Shown: positions 37,098 to 50,500 of the stretch, piece after piece
How the letters are laid out: every line of letters starts with the position of its first letter
Numbering within the stretch: position 1 is the first letter of the stretch
Translations under genes and position numbers: made by a program
Origin: Pratylenchus scribneri
Taxonomy: Eukaryota; Nematoda; Chromadorea; Rhabditida; Pratylenchidae
Length of the DNA stretch: 64,000 bases
Reading direction: 5' to 3'
Assembly: GCA_030063045.1 (NCBI GenBank)
Contig: JAQSEB010000059.1
Span: 4,340,001-4,404,000, forward strand
Notes under the pieces: model-generated
The model's input: only the letters and a program-made list of their open reading frames with translations
The model's database searches: none
Told to the model about the DNA's origin: nothing

Positions 37098-37471
37098 TAA
37101 ATATTTATAAATTAATTATTTGAATTTTGCATCTACAAATATTGAATGATAAAAAATAAAAATCAAAAAATATGAAAACTTTCTCAAAAATTAAATCCTA
37201 TAAAATCCGACCCATCCATTTCTTTTTGGAAAATTGAATCAAAAAAAAAAAATTAATTAACATTAATCAATTCATTATTTTTATAAACTGCATCGAATTG
37301 ATTCCATTCCATCATAAAATTATTATTTTTAGATTTTTGACACTTTTTATTAATTTCCGTTTGACAACAAGATAAATTGACATTGACATAAAAAAATTCA
37401 CATTTTTCAACTTATAAACTTATATTAATTGATTCTTTTCTTCTATACTCCACTTCCACTCCATTTCATCA
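37098..37471. other. Shared upstream region of WDFY2 and FCHO
   Basis: 374 bp between divergent start codons, very AT-rich. Probably holds both promoters; no motif assigned. Confidence 0.5.
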
Positions 37472-40400
37472 ATGGCGCTTGTTGATTATACGGCACATTT
37501 TTGGGTAAAAACATGAATATTAATTACAATAATGTAACTTTTTTAAGGGCGAGAAATGCATAGGATACAATGTACTTTATGACAATATGAAGAAAGGAGA
37601 AGAAACGGTTCAAGAATTTGTAAATTTTCTTAAAGAAAGGATTGGAATGGAGGAGGATATTCTCAAATGCCTCGGAAAGAACTTAAACAAGGTTTACATA
37701 ATATTTTTTGATCAAAATGAAATAAAATTTAGACCAATACATACATATCAAATAATGGTTCATTTGTAGATGCTTGGAAATTGACCAAAAACACATTAGA
37801 ACTTTGGACAGGTAAATATCATAGATAATATTTTGAAATATTTGGAATTTAAGAAATACAAAAAACAATGCTGAAAAATTTGAATGAACTCTCAAAGGAT
37901 ACAATTCGATATCAAGAAGAATTAACAAAAATGAGGAAACGATCGAAGGATGTGGACACTTTGGAGGCAATAAATTTGATGCAAACCACAACAACTTGCC
38001 TCCAAAAAGTCAAAATTTATTTAAAAAATAAATCAATTATTGAAATTTTAGGCGAAAGAAACATATAATCAACGCTGCGCAGAGGTAATTCAATTGAAGA
38101 ATAACAATGAATGGAATGCAACAAATACGAAAGAATATTTAAAAGTTGGTTTTATATTTGATTAATAGTTTATTTGTTGATTTTATTATTAAAGATTAGA
38201 CACAAATTGAATAAATCACATGAAGAATATCGCAATTATATGGAAAAATATGGCCAAATCAGGGACATTTATGAGGAGAAAATGTTGCGAGCAGCAAAGA
38301 CATTCCAAGAAAATGACAAAACACATTTAATCCAAATGAAAAGTAATTTTTTTTTGCATTGATAATAATTAAATGCTGAATATTATTTAGGATTTTTTAT
38401 GCAATTGACAAAATATTTGGAAGATGGTCATTGTGCCCAGGCGCAAATCAGTGCCGATCTTCGTCAAAATATGGAAAATATTGACATTGAGGAAATTATG
38501 CTGCGATTTGTGGAGGAAAAAGGCACCGGAATGGAATTACCACGTTTGTTTTTTTTATTCATTTTTATTGTTTAATTTATTTTTAGGAAAACATAATTGG
38601 ACCGAGGCGGACGAATTGCCCCCAGATTTGGACATTGTTTCCGCCGGAATTCATTCACAATCTTCCTCAAATTCCTCGGCAATTGTGCATCATTCCACTG
38701 TCCAACACCCACCACCGACTGTGAATGATTTATTGGGCTTGGATGATACTTGGATTTCGGCTGGGGCGAATAGTTTTTTTGGCAGTACAAAATCATCGAA
38801 TAATCAAATGGCCAATGAGGACAGAATTGGAGGAATATTCGACAATAAATCGGGGGACAGTGATTCCGAAAGGCATTCAGAAATTGGCGGCCAAAATTCA
38901 TCCGGAACGGGTCAATCCGTAGGCGGAAATTCATCAATTTCAAATATGCCTCAACAAATCTCTTCTTGGCTTGGTCGACAAAAATTGCCACATTGGCGGC
39001 TGAAAAAGCATTCAGCATCGCAATCGAGTTTACCGAATGCATCCGAAAATATTGAACCACAAACGGCAACGACAAATTCAGAATTTTCAAAAAGTTATGG
39101 AGAAGTTAAAGGTAAAATATATTCATTTTATTTTTATTTTGGCATAAATTATTCCAGGGAATAATAGCTTTTTGAAGCGATACCAAAAAAGGAATATAAA
39201 AAGTTCAACTGGCGATTTGACGCAAATATCCCAACAGCAGAAAACGTAAATTAAAGTAAAATTAATTGATTATTTAATTTATATTAATTAGTCAAAATGA
39301 AATTAAAACATCAATTGTTCGAAATCCATTGGAAGAATTTGGCCCTCCCCCGCCGTTGCCATCCACTGAACCGCCCAATCTGCTCGAATTCAATGCAAAA
39401 CCAATATCCAATCAGAATTCATTCCCGCCTCGATGGTCCACGGATAGTTCAACTTCAGGTGGTCAATTTTAATTTAAATATTAAATTAATTAATTAATTT
39501 ACAGAGGATGAAGCCGAATTTCAACAAACTTCCAAAATTCGTCAATTGCAAATAAAACCGTTGAATGAATCGCAACAATCAAAATTGAATGTTTCATTGG
39601 ATGAATTGAGATCAGCCATTGGCCAAATTTCATTGCAAAAAAGTTCAACTTTTGAAAATGTAAATTTAAAAATATTAATTTTAAAAAAGGAATAAATTAA
39701 TTTAGGATCCGTGGTCAACAACAGCAAATATTACCGCTGCTGATGGTTGTTTTTCACAAAGCCAAGGGCCAATTAGACCATCATTGACGGGGGATGCTAA
39801 TTTCCATCGCAAATTAATGATGAATGGTAAAATAATAATAAATAAAATATTAAATTTAATTTTAATTAATTAAATTTAGATTTTGATCCAATCGCCCCTA
39901 CGGCGGGAGGAGGGTCGCATGAATTCAGTCATTCTGCGTCAATATTCTCAACCACCGGGAGCATTGCCAGAGCCCGGCCTCGTTCCCATACCCCCCTTCC
40001 GGCTTTGGCCCCAAAACAATTGTCCACCACCCCACAAATGAATGAAACATTTTCCAATTCTTCCAATGAAAATTCATCAGTTAAAATGCGAATTCCAATT
40101 ACACCGCCATCTTCTTCCTCAATTGTTGGTGGTCCATTGCAACAGCAAAAAGTGTCAATTGCAATGGCCATCAACGAATTTTTGCATGTTTGGTTCAAAA
40201 AAGATGATTCAATTAGGTTTTCGGAATTTGGAATTAATCATTTAAATAATTAATATTCCAGACAAGAACGAATATTTGGAACGATTTTAATTTCCATTCC
40301 AATATCGGCGCTTCAAATTCTTTGCAATTTGTTCGAAACAAATCCATCATTAATTTTTACAATAAAAGGGGCCCAACAAATTAAATCATTCAGTCCAAAT

Positions 40401-41105
40401 CAAGTTGGTTTTAATTTTTAAATAAAATAATAATTATTTAATTTATTTTTTAGTCGTTTTTTGGTTTGTTCAACCATCAAATTGACAATTCTGATGAGTA
40501 TATATTTTCAATAGAACGCGAAAAAATATGCAAATTTTTGAAAGAACAGCGAGAAAAATGGCCTCAAGCATCGTTCCACAATGTTGATGTAAGAATAATT
40601 AAAAATGAATTAATATTACTATAAATTAGTTGGTTCACTATGAATTGGACAGGGACAAATTGGATTTGACAATTCCATTGATTATGAAAAGTTATTGGAA
40701 AAAATTGAAGGAACAAATTGAAATTCGAATTGAATGCGAAATGAATGGAGAAGCAGTTTTACAAAATGTTAATTTCACTACAAAATTGACAAATGAGGGA
40801 GCAGTTCTTTCATTTTCCATCATCCATTCTGAACCAAAAGCAAAGTTTGTTTAATTTAAAATAATTAATTAATAATTTAATATAGATTAGACGTGAATGG
40901 AAATATTATCTGGGAATTTGGCGAAATTTGCAGCAAAAAATCACCAAAATTGGCAATGAAATGCATTGTGAAATGCCCTGAAGATTTTAGAATGGTCCCA
41001 ATGAACACTTTTGTTCAATTTCAAGTTGGAATTAATTTACGAAAAATAAATTCTTCATATTTAAATTTAGATATTGGATGGGATAATTTCGAATGCAGAA
41101 ATTAA
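37472..41105 (+). CDS. fcho-1: FCHO F-BAR / mu-homology endocytic protein
   Basis: FCHO proteins bend membrane and activate AP-2 at the start of clathrin-mediated endocytosis. From ATG 37472 an F-BAR domain reads MALVDYTAHFWGEKCIGYNV, then VQEFVNFLKERIGMEEDILK, AINLMQTTTTCLQK, AKETYNQRCAEVIQL and RHKLNKSHEEYRNYMEKY. A Ser-rich linker follows, with DPW-like and NPLEEF motifs. The C-terminal muHD includes VSIAMAINEFLHVWFKKDD, IFGTILISIPISALQIL, NLFETNPSLIFTIKG and NIIWEFGEICSKKSPKLAMK. Over a dozen exons. Ends 587 bp before the SPATA20-type gene on the same strand. Confidence 0.93.
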
Positions 41106-41692
41106 ATTCAATGAAGACAATTATTATACAATGAGCATTTTCAAGAAGAAAATTATATCGGGGAAATATTTTTGCGAGCCAATTGAACAATGAAAAGAGA
41201 CAACAAATCCAAATGCACAAATGAATGAATGAATATAGGCATAATAATAATAATAATATTAAAATAAACAAAAGGCATAATTCACTTTCTATTCCTAATA
41301 TTTTTTTATTAATATTATTGTTTTTTATTCACTCATAATTAATTCAATCTGCCATATGAGAATGATAATGCCCTTCCTTTACAAATATTATTTGCCCAAT
41401 TTTGGAATTGCTCATCCATCCCACCCCCATCCCCCATATTTGACTCGGACTCAATTTATTATGTGATCGTATAAAATTAAAATATTGAAAATATGATTTA
41501 AATGAACAATTTGTTTAAAATGAATGAAATTATATTTTTATTTATTTATTATTTTTATTTTGACAAAGGGCGAAGGGGTCAAAGAACAAAGATTCATTTC
41601 CTCTCTCCTTTCCCTTTCCCATGTTTTATTCTTCTTTTCCATTTAGCCAGAAAGTAAACAAAAACATCCAATTTTCCATTCCAAATGTCAAC
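41106..41692. other. Intergenic, AT-rich
   Basis: Between FCHO and the SPATA20-type gene. A run of AATAATAATAATAATATT occurs near 41240. No gene supported. Confidence 0.5.
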
Positions 41693-44600
41693 ATGAATTT
41701 TGTTGTTTTCAGGAAAACGGGAAATTTAATCATTAAAAATACTCCAAAATTCCTCAATTGTCATCAATTTATTCCAATAAAAAGGTATATAAAATAATAT
41801 TCAAATTAATTATAATTCAATCAATTAATTGCAGGACATCCCCATTATTGATTTTGGGCAGCATCAGGAAAATGTCAGATCAGAAAATGAACAGATTGGC
41901 CCAAGAGAAATCCCCATATTTATTGCAACATTCAACAAATCCAGTGGATTGGTTGGAAATTATAAATAAATTAATTCACATTTAAATTATTAATTTACAG
42001 GTATCCGTGGGGAGAAGAAGCATTTCAGAAGGCAAAGGAATTGAATCGACCAATATTCCTTTCAGGTATTCATTTTGAATTCAATTTATTGATTAATTAA
42101 TTTTAAATTTTAGTTGGTTATTCCACCTGTCATTGGTGCCATGTAATGGAGCATGAATCATTTGAGAATGAGGGAATTGCCAAAATTTTAAATGAAAATT
42201 TTGTGAACATCAAAGTGGATCGGGAGGAAAGGCCGGATGTGGATAAATTGTATATGTCATTTGTGCAAAGTTTGACCGGGGGAGGTGGATGGCCAATGAG
42301 CGTTTTTTTGACCCCAAATTTGGAACCAATTACCGGAGGTTGGCTATTAAATGGATTTAAATTGAATTAAATTTAAAGGAACATATTTCCCGCCTGCCGA
42401 TTCATATGGCCGTTTGGGATTTCCCACGGTGCTGAAAATGATTGCAGAAAAGGTTAAAATTTAGTGGCGAATAATAATAAAATTGTAATTTGAAGTGGAA
42501 AAATAATGGAGCCGAAATGAGAGAGCAAGGGAGGGAATTGGCGGCGGCCATCCGAGAAGGAGTTCAACAAAAATCATCAAAAAATATTCCAAATGCCGAA
42601 GAAGCAACGGAAAAATGCTTTGAATGGCTTTGCAAAAAATTCGATTCAAAAAATGGAGGATTTGGGGCCGCACCAAAATTCCCAAAGGCTGGTTGGTTTT
42701 TATTATTTTAATTCAAATAAAATTAAAAAATTTAGTCGATTTGGATTTTCTTCTTTTTTATTATGCTAACAAAAAGGAAACAGAGGAGGCAAAAAAGGCA
42801 TTGGAAATGCTTCAATTGACTTTTGGCAAAATGTTTGAAGGTGGAATTCACGACCATATTGGGAAAGGTTTCCATCGCTATTCGGTCGATTCAATTTGGC
42901 GTGTTCCACATTTTGAGGTTAATTCACAATTATTTTTAAATATAATTTATTAATTAAATTCAGAAAATGCTCTATGACCAAGGCCAATTACTTCGTTCTT
43001 ATTCAAATTTTAACAAAATTACCGGCCAATTCGGGGAAGCAATTTTGGACATTTTTGAATATATTAAAACAAATTTGACACATCCGGTATGTTTTTATTT
43101 AATATTTTTTTAATAATTAATTTGAATTAAGCTTGGCGGATTTTATAGCGCGGAGGACGCCGATTCCCTTCCTAAAGAGGGGGCATCCAAAAAGAAGGAA
43201 GGAGCATTTTGTGTTTGGACGAAGGAAGAGGTGGAAAATATTTTGGGTGATAGGCCATGCCGACACAATGAAAATATTTGCCTGGATGAAATTGCCGAAG
43301 CCGTCTTCCAAATAATGCCCCAAGGCAATGTTCCATCAAATGCAGACCTACACGGAGAATTGACCAACCAAAATGTTCTTCATTTGGTGGATGAAACGAA
43401 AATGGAGGAAATTGCCAAAGAAAATAAAATGACCAAAAATGAATTGGCCGAATGCATTTTGGATGCGAAAAGATTTTTGGCAGAAGAACGGAAGAAAAGA
43501 CCAAAACCACATTTGGACAATAAAATAATCACCGCATGGAATGGATTGGCTATTTCGGTAAATATTCCATTTAATTAATTAATTGTTTATATTTTATTTT
43601 TAGGGAATTTGTGCTGCGGCCCAAGCATTTCCAGAAAAACTTGAATTTGTTGAAAGTGCTGAAAAGGCAGTGAAATTCATTCGGCAAAATTTATTACAAA
43701 ATGGAGAATTACTTCGTTCAGTTTATGTGGATGAACAAAATGATGGAAAAATTGTTCAAATGTGAGTAAATTGCAATGGGAATTGGCTAATTTATTAATT
43801 TAGTAATTCGCCAATTCGGGCATTCGCCGATGATTATGCATTTTTGATTGAAGCATTACTCGATTTATATTCATTGAATTTTGATGAAACTTTGGTGGAA
43901 TTGGCCAATGAATTACAACAAAAAATGGATGTCACCTTTTGGGATGAGGAAAACAATTCCGGATATTTTATGTCAAGGGCGGATGATCACTCAATAATTT
44001 CCCGAATGCAAGATGAACAAGATGGAGCAGAGGTGGGCATTAAAAGTGGACTCAAACTACAATTTAATTTAAGCCTTGTGCCAATTCCGTTGCAATTTCC
44101 AATTTACTGCGACTTTCTGCAATTCTCAATTCCAAACAATTCAAAGAAAAGGCTGAATATTTAGTGAGGGGTGCCACTCAACGAATCGAAAAATATCCAT
44201 TCATTTTGCCCAAAATGCTTATTTCCTTGAATGCATTGGCCAGTCCACCCATTCAGGTAAAAATGACTGGTCAAAACATTTTATTAAATTTATTAGATCA
44301 TTTTGGTTGGCCAAAGTAGCGATGAAAAGACGAAAGAAATGCTTCGAACAATTCAATCAAAATTCATTCCATTGGGAACTGTGATATTCATTGACAAAGA
44401 CAAAAAATGTGGATTGAATTTGGGCTGGGAAAAAAACAAATATAATTTTAAAAAAAACATTTTAATTAATTAAATCAATTACAATCCAAAAACACATGTT
44501 TTGCTCCATTCTGATTTGTAAATGTGTTTTGCCCCATTCTGATTGTAAATGTGTTTTTTGCCCCATTCTGATTTGTAAATGTGTTTTGCCCCATTCTGAT

Positions 44601-45303
44601 TTGTAAATGTGTTTTTTGCCCCATTATGATTTGTAAATGTGTTTTTTGCCCCATTCTGATTTGTAAATGTGTTTTTTGCCCCATTCTGATTTGTAAATGT
44701 GTTTTTTGCCCCATTATGATTTGTAAATGTGTTTTTTGCCCCATTCTGATTTGTAAATGTGTTTTTTGCCCCATTCTGATTTGTAAATGTGTTTTGCCCC
44801 ATTCTGATTTGTAAATGTGTTTTTTGCCCCATTATGATTTGTAAATGTGTTTTTTGCCCCATTCTGATTTGTAAATGTGTTTTTTGCCCCATTCTGATTT
44901 GTAATTGTGTTTTGCCCAATTCTGATTTGTAATTGTGTTTTGCCCCATTCTGATTTGTAATTATGTTTTGCCCTATTCTGATTTGTAATTGTGTTTTGCC
45001 CCATTCTGATTTGTAATTGTGTTTTGCCCAATTCTGATTTGTAATTGTGTTTTGCCCTATTCTGATTTGTAATTGTGTTTTGCCTCATTCTGCAAAATTA
45101 ATCAAAAAAAAAAAACATAAAATTAATTAAATTCTTCAATTTTTGATTTAGGCAATTGGCTGCTTGCCCAAAATGACCATTTAAAGGATTATGAAGGAGC
45201 ATACAAATTGGGACGTCCTTGTGTGTTCATTTGCAGAGAAATGGCTTGCGAAATGCCAATATATTCATTAGAGGAATTGAAAAAGAAATTGGATGAAATT
45301 TAG
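41693..45303 (+). CDS. SPATA20/SSP411-type thioredoxin-domain protein (YyaL family)
   Basis: The family joins a thioredoxin-like domain to an (alpha/alpha)6-barrel related to sugar epimerases; its reaction is not established. The first exon (ATG 41693, [20 protein letters not shown]) resembles a mitochondrial presequence; a second Met ([20 protein letters not shown]) could start a cytosolic form. Key motifs: [40 protein letters not shown] with the CHWC active site, [53 protein letters not shown] and [16 protein letters not shown]. The end reads [17 protein letters not shown]. The last intron (44409-45151) has a weak donor (AAAAAAT|GTGGAT), chosen because it restores phase, and holds satellite array 2. 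Confidence 0.93.
44498..45092 (-). repeat. 28/29-bp satellite array 2 (intronic, reverse orientation)
   Basis: About 21 units of the same satellite as at 5981 and 49100, in reverse complement (TTTTTGCCCCATTCTGATTT). Lies in the last intron of the SPATA20-type gene, so antisense to it. At its low-coordinate edge a short forward-oriented fragment (ATTACAATCCAAAAACACAT) abuts the reversed array head to head. AT-rich direct repeats flank it (44451-44475 and about 45109-45132). Confidence 0.97.
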
Positions 45304-45727
45304 ACAAAGATTTGATTGATATTCAACCTTTTGTGGGTTAAAATATAATAAATGATTTTTGCAAAAGAAATTTACCACATTTCGCACATTTTCTTCATAC
45401 CCATTTATTTCACTCATAACAACAATTGTTTCCCCCTCCAAATCCCACATTTCAGCTGCTGTTCCCCAGTTCAAAACTTCCCCATTTTGCCCAATCATTT
45501 CCATCCACACCGTCATTGGAACAGCCCCCCCCCCCCCAAACCATCTTTCTTGAAATCATTTTCTAGTCTATAGATGCTCTTCTCCTCCCTTCATCCCATC
45601 CACTTCCAACTTTCTTCAAAATTCGCTAATGGCAGCTGCACTTGCCAATATGTATTTATTTTAAAAAAGATGATTTGTGTCTAAAATTCAATAAAAATAA
45701 TATTTGGGCCATATCCATCCTCATAAA
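45304..45727. other. Intergenic, with a C13 tract
   Basis: Between the SPATA20-type gene and the channel gene. A run of 13 C at 45525-45537 is the only notable element. Confidence 0.5.
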
Positions 45728-47385
45728 ATGGCATTGAATTATTCTGCATTTAAAATGCTGATTTTCCTCTCAATGTGGTCAGCCAATTAATTCAACATTA
45801 TTCCTCCTTTCCCATTCCCTCCTTCAAATTCAGTTTGTCCTTTTTGGCAAGGGCAGTGGAATGCCGTGATTCCATTTCCAAACAACATCGAAGCAGGCAA
45901 ATTAGTGAGCTAATTCCCCATTTAAAATCCATTTGAGAGAATTAATTGTAAGGAACACAAAGTCAAATTCTGGCCAACACATTTGAACATTATGATCCAA
46001 ATGTTAGGCCTCCAGTCAGGGTTTTGGCTGATCACCCTTCAATTGTGGTCACAATTTCATTGATCCTTAATCGAGTTATTTGGCACAAACATTCGGCGGT
46101 GATTTTGGAGTGTTGATTGACAAAGAAAATATTTTTAAAGGAAGTTGATTTGAATTTGAAACAAGAATGGGAGGATTCTCGGCTCGCATTCCAAGTGGAC
46201 CCAAGGGAGGGAATTCACGAGGGTATTCCAATCCAAATATATTTTGATTTATTATTGCAAAGTACTTTTGCCAAAAAACCTCACCGTTTGGAGGCCGGAC
46301 ACATTCTTCGTTGGTGCCCAAGAACAAGCCCCAACATTTGGTACAAAAGCGGTAGATCGATCCCGTACCGTGATCGAGCAAACCGGATATATTCGAAGCG
46401 ATGAAAGACGAACACTTCGAGTTAATTTCCAATCGGACGGAGCATTCCCGGTTCGGGACCGCCGTTCCATTAAATTCTCTATTTCCAGTGGTACCTTTAT
46501 TATTTAGCCCAAATCCGATTACCCATTTATTCCATTCCATTCAGCCACTTATCCAATTGAGGATGTGGCCTATCTTTGGGCCAATTCCCCTCCTCTCATT
46601 CAACCCATCCAAATCGCTGATCATCTTTATGAAGAGGGCGGTGCTGAATATGCCTTTGAGGAAGCCGAAGCCGGTGAATGCCATACAATTGGCAATTTTA
46701 CAACAAGTTCAATTATAAATTGTAATTGTTTTCTCAATTGTCCTTTCAGATTCATTCTCCTGCATTGAATTGGTAGTCCGTTTCGTTGGCGGTGCCTCCC
46801 ATGGTTGGCTGAATGTTCTTTTGCCCACAATTTTATTGGTCTTTTCTAATTGGCTGCATTTTTGGGTCCATCCTTCCTGGTCCGTTCCGCGCACTTTGAG
46901 TGCCGCAATTCCCTTTCTCATTTTTGTTTGCTTTTTGGTAAATTAGCAAATTTAATTGTTGTGGCTATTCAATTCCTCAACAGATTCTTTTGCCAATTGG
47001 CTCTTGTGCCCTTCGAATTTGGCTGATTATTTGCACGATTTTCACTCTATTTTCTCTCATTGAATATTTCTTGGTCATTCGTTGCTATTCAACCATCAAA
47101 GGCCCTCAACATTTGACCACAATTCACCGTCGTCCACCAAGTGCCCAGCATAATTATGAGGATGGAAAAGAAACAACCACTACAACGGTGGTGGTCACCC
47201 AAGATGAGGTCATCAAAAATATCATTTTCGCTTGATTATTTCATTTTTAGCCGTTGATCGCCGCCAGCACCGACGGCCCCCATCTCCGAAAGAGGATCAA
47301 CAATTTGGATTTGGTCTCGAGGATTGCCTTCCCAATCCTTTTCCTCCTAGTCATTGTCATTTTTGTCCTTTTTTATACATTTTAG
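45728..47385 (+). CDS. Ligand-gated ion channel lacking the Cys-loop cysteines
   Basis: Pentameric ligand-gated channel subunit of the anion-type (GluCl/glycine-like) branch by overall look. Exons join in phase from ATG 45728 with a signal peptide (FKMLIFLSMCLSFLARAV). The ligand domain shows ILANTFEHYDPNVRPPVRVL, EWEDSRLAFQ (W-x-D-x-R-L) and LTVWRPDTFFVGAQEQAP. The segment that should be the Cys-loop reads LRVNFQSDGAFPVRDRRSIK and has neither cysteine, although FP is kept. The second Cys pair typical of glycine/GluCl loop C is present (GECHTIGNFTTNSFSC). Four spans follow: LNVLLPTILLVFSNWLHFWV, SAAIPFLIFVCFLIL, a third IWLIICTIFTLFSLIEYFLV, and IAFPILFLLVIVIFVLFYTF near the stop. M2 begins VPRT, not the usual PAR. 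Convergent with WDR59, 132 bp apart. Confidence 0.88.
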
Positions 47386-47517
47386 ATCAAACAAATCTAA
47401 AATGCCTTAGGGTAATTCAAAAATTTATTAGAAGATACAAATATGAATGAAATAAATTTTTATCAAATTTTCAACATGAAAGAATAATTTGGAAAGATCA
47501 TTTTATTTATGTTAGAA

Positions 47518-50500
47518 TTAGAATTTGCATTCACATCCGCACCCGAGTGGACATTGAGATTGAGCATTGAACCAATTGGCCAAATGCATGAAATGGCCTC
47601 CGTGGCCGCATGAATTACACATTGAAATAATTCCTAATTAAAAATGTGACAATATTTGGGTGCATAATGATTAATTAATTAATTTACCTTTGCATGGTTG
47701 CTCGCAAATTGAACAATCTTAATATTAATAATTAATTAAATAATTATTTTAATAAACGCACAAATTGCTGGGCATCGGCACACAATGCATCCACCAGTTG
47801 ATGTTGTTCTGCCTTCATTCAATTGTTGGCCACAAATTGAGCACCAATTAATTGCTTTAATTAATAAAATATAGGTATTTCTTTCTCATAAAATTGTTTT
47901 ACCTTTTATGATTCCAATTTTCGCTTCTTCTCCTTCTGTTTTACAAAATTTAAGCACTTCGGCACATTTTTTGTGCATTCTCCATCGATACAAAATATCC
48001 GCATATTTCCTTTTGAGTTCTTCAAATCGAGTGGACGACAAAATTGGATCAAGTAACCTGAAAATGAATAGCTGACATTTAGTTTTGTTTATTTTTTTTT
48101 TTAAATTATAAATAGTGGAAAATTAAGAAAGCAATTAGAAGGCTAAAAGTTTAGTAAAATATTCGTTTTGGCCCCTTTTTTGATTTGCATTTTATCTCCT
48201 TTTATGCTTTTTGTCAATTAATTTTTTTTTAATTTTACATTTCGCTGTTTGCTTCTTTCTGCGGCAATGGATAATGAATATTAATTTTGGGTGAGGGAGT
48301 GCAGGAAGAAAAATGTTCTGGCGCCGGTGAAAGCCTATCCATGGATTGTTTGGAACGGGAGGCGGAGCCAAAATTGTCGATGACGAATGGACGATTCACT
48401 AAAATAATTAAAATAAATATATTTATTATTAAATATATTTACATGTTGATGATGTTTTCCTGGATGGAATATTTATTGGAGGCAAAGGAATTCGAACATC
48501 CAAAGAGGCCATTTGTGGGGGAATTGGTGCCTCATCCAAATAATTTAATTTTGATGAAATTTGATCCGAACTGATTGGCCTTTTGATGAATTGTTCATTT
48601 TGGAAATATTCCCTTTTGATATTGTTCAGTTGGGAAAGGACACAAATGATCACAGCGGCTGATTGCAAATCAAATTTATTTGCAAAATGTTCAATTCTTT
48701 AATAATATTAATAATTTAGATAATTTAAAGTTAAAACTAACATTCGATTGACCAATTCCCTTCCAAATGGATGAATTGCCCATGGAATATCCATTGAGGT
48801 ATATTTCTCGACTATTTGGCCCATTTTTGCTTGATCATTGATTTGAAATAATTTGGCAAAATTCTTCATTCTGGCATCCAATTTTGGCAATGGAATTGGT
48901 GACCCCGATGAAGGTGTTCGAATACATTGTTCCACCAATTTCCACATTTCCATCAAATCTTCGCGTCCTTCTACGGCAGCTTGTTTGAAATTATGTTGAC
49001 AAATTTCCATTGGGGATGAACCCAACAATCTAAAAAGATGGATTGAATATTTAATTTAGTTCCTTTTTTACTTGTATGTTAATTACAATCCATCAAAAAT
49101 ACATTTATAAATCAGAATGGGGAAAAACATATTTTTAATGGGGCAAAACACATTTACAAATCAGAATGGGGCAAAAACACATTTACAAATCAGAATGGGG
49201 CAAAAACACATTTACAAATCAGAATGGGGCAAAAACACATTTACAAATCAGAATGGGGCAAAAACACAATTACAAATCAGAATGGGGCAAAACACAATTA
49301 CAAATCAGAATGGGGCAAAACACAATTACAAATCAGAATGGGGCAAAACACAATTACAAATCAGAATGGGGCAAAAACACAATTACAAATCAGAATGGGG
49401 CAAAAACACAATTACAAATCAGAATGGGGCAAAACACAATTACAAATCAGAATGGGGCAAAACACAATTACAAATCAGAATGGGGCAAAACACATTTACA
49501 AATCAGAATGGGGCAAAACACAATTACAAATCAGAATGGGGCAAAACACAATTACAAATCAGAATGGGGCAAAACACATTTACAAATCAGAATGGGGCAA
49601 AAACACATTTACAAATCAGAATGGGGCAAAAACACATTTACAAATCAGAATGGGGCAAAACACATTTACAAATCAGAATGGGGCAAAAACACATTTACAA
49701 ATCAGAATGGGGCAAAAACACATTTACAAATCAGAATGGGGCAAAAACACAATTACAAATCAGAATGGGGCAAAACACAATTACAAATCAGAATGGGGCA
49801 AAACACAATTACAAATCAGAATGGGGCAAAACACAATTACAAATCAGAATGGGGCAAAAACACAATTACAAATCAGAATGGGGCAAAAACACATTTACAA
49901 ATCAGAATGGGGCAAAAACACATTTACAAATCAGAATGGGGCAAAAACACATTTACAAATCAGAATGGGGCAAAAACACATTTACAAATCAGAATGGGGC
50001 AAAAACACAATTACAAATCAGAATGGGGCAAAACACAATTACAAATCAGAATGGGGCAAAACACAATTACAAATCAGAATGGGGCAAAACACAATTACAA
50101 ATCAGAATGGGGCAAAAACACAATTACAAATCAGAATGGGGCAAAACACAATTACAAATCAGAATGGGGCAAAACACAATTACAAATCAGAATGGGGCAA
50201 AACACATTTACAAATCAGAATGGGGCAAAACACAATTACAAATCAGAATGGGGCAAAACACAATTACAAATCAGAATGGGGCAAAACACATTTACAAATC
50301 AGAATGGGGCAAAAACACATTTACAAATCAGAATGGGGCAAAAACACATTTACAAATCAGAATGGGGCAAAAACACATTTACAAATCAGAATGGGGCAAA
50401 AACACAATTACAAATCAGAATGGGGCAAAAACACAATTACAAATCAGAATGGGGCAAAACACAATTACAAATCAGAATGGGGCAAAACACAAATACAAAT

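Noticed and set aside
44581..44814. Cys-rich open frame repeating [10 protein letters not shown]
   Set aside because: It is the reverse reading of the satellite, not a gene.
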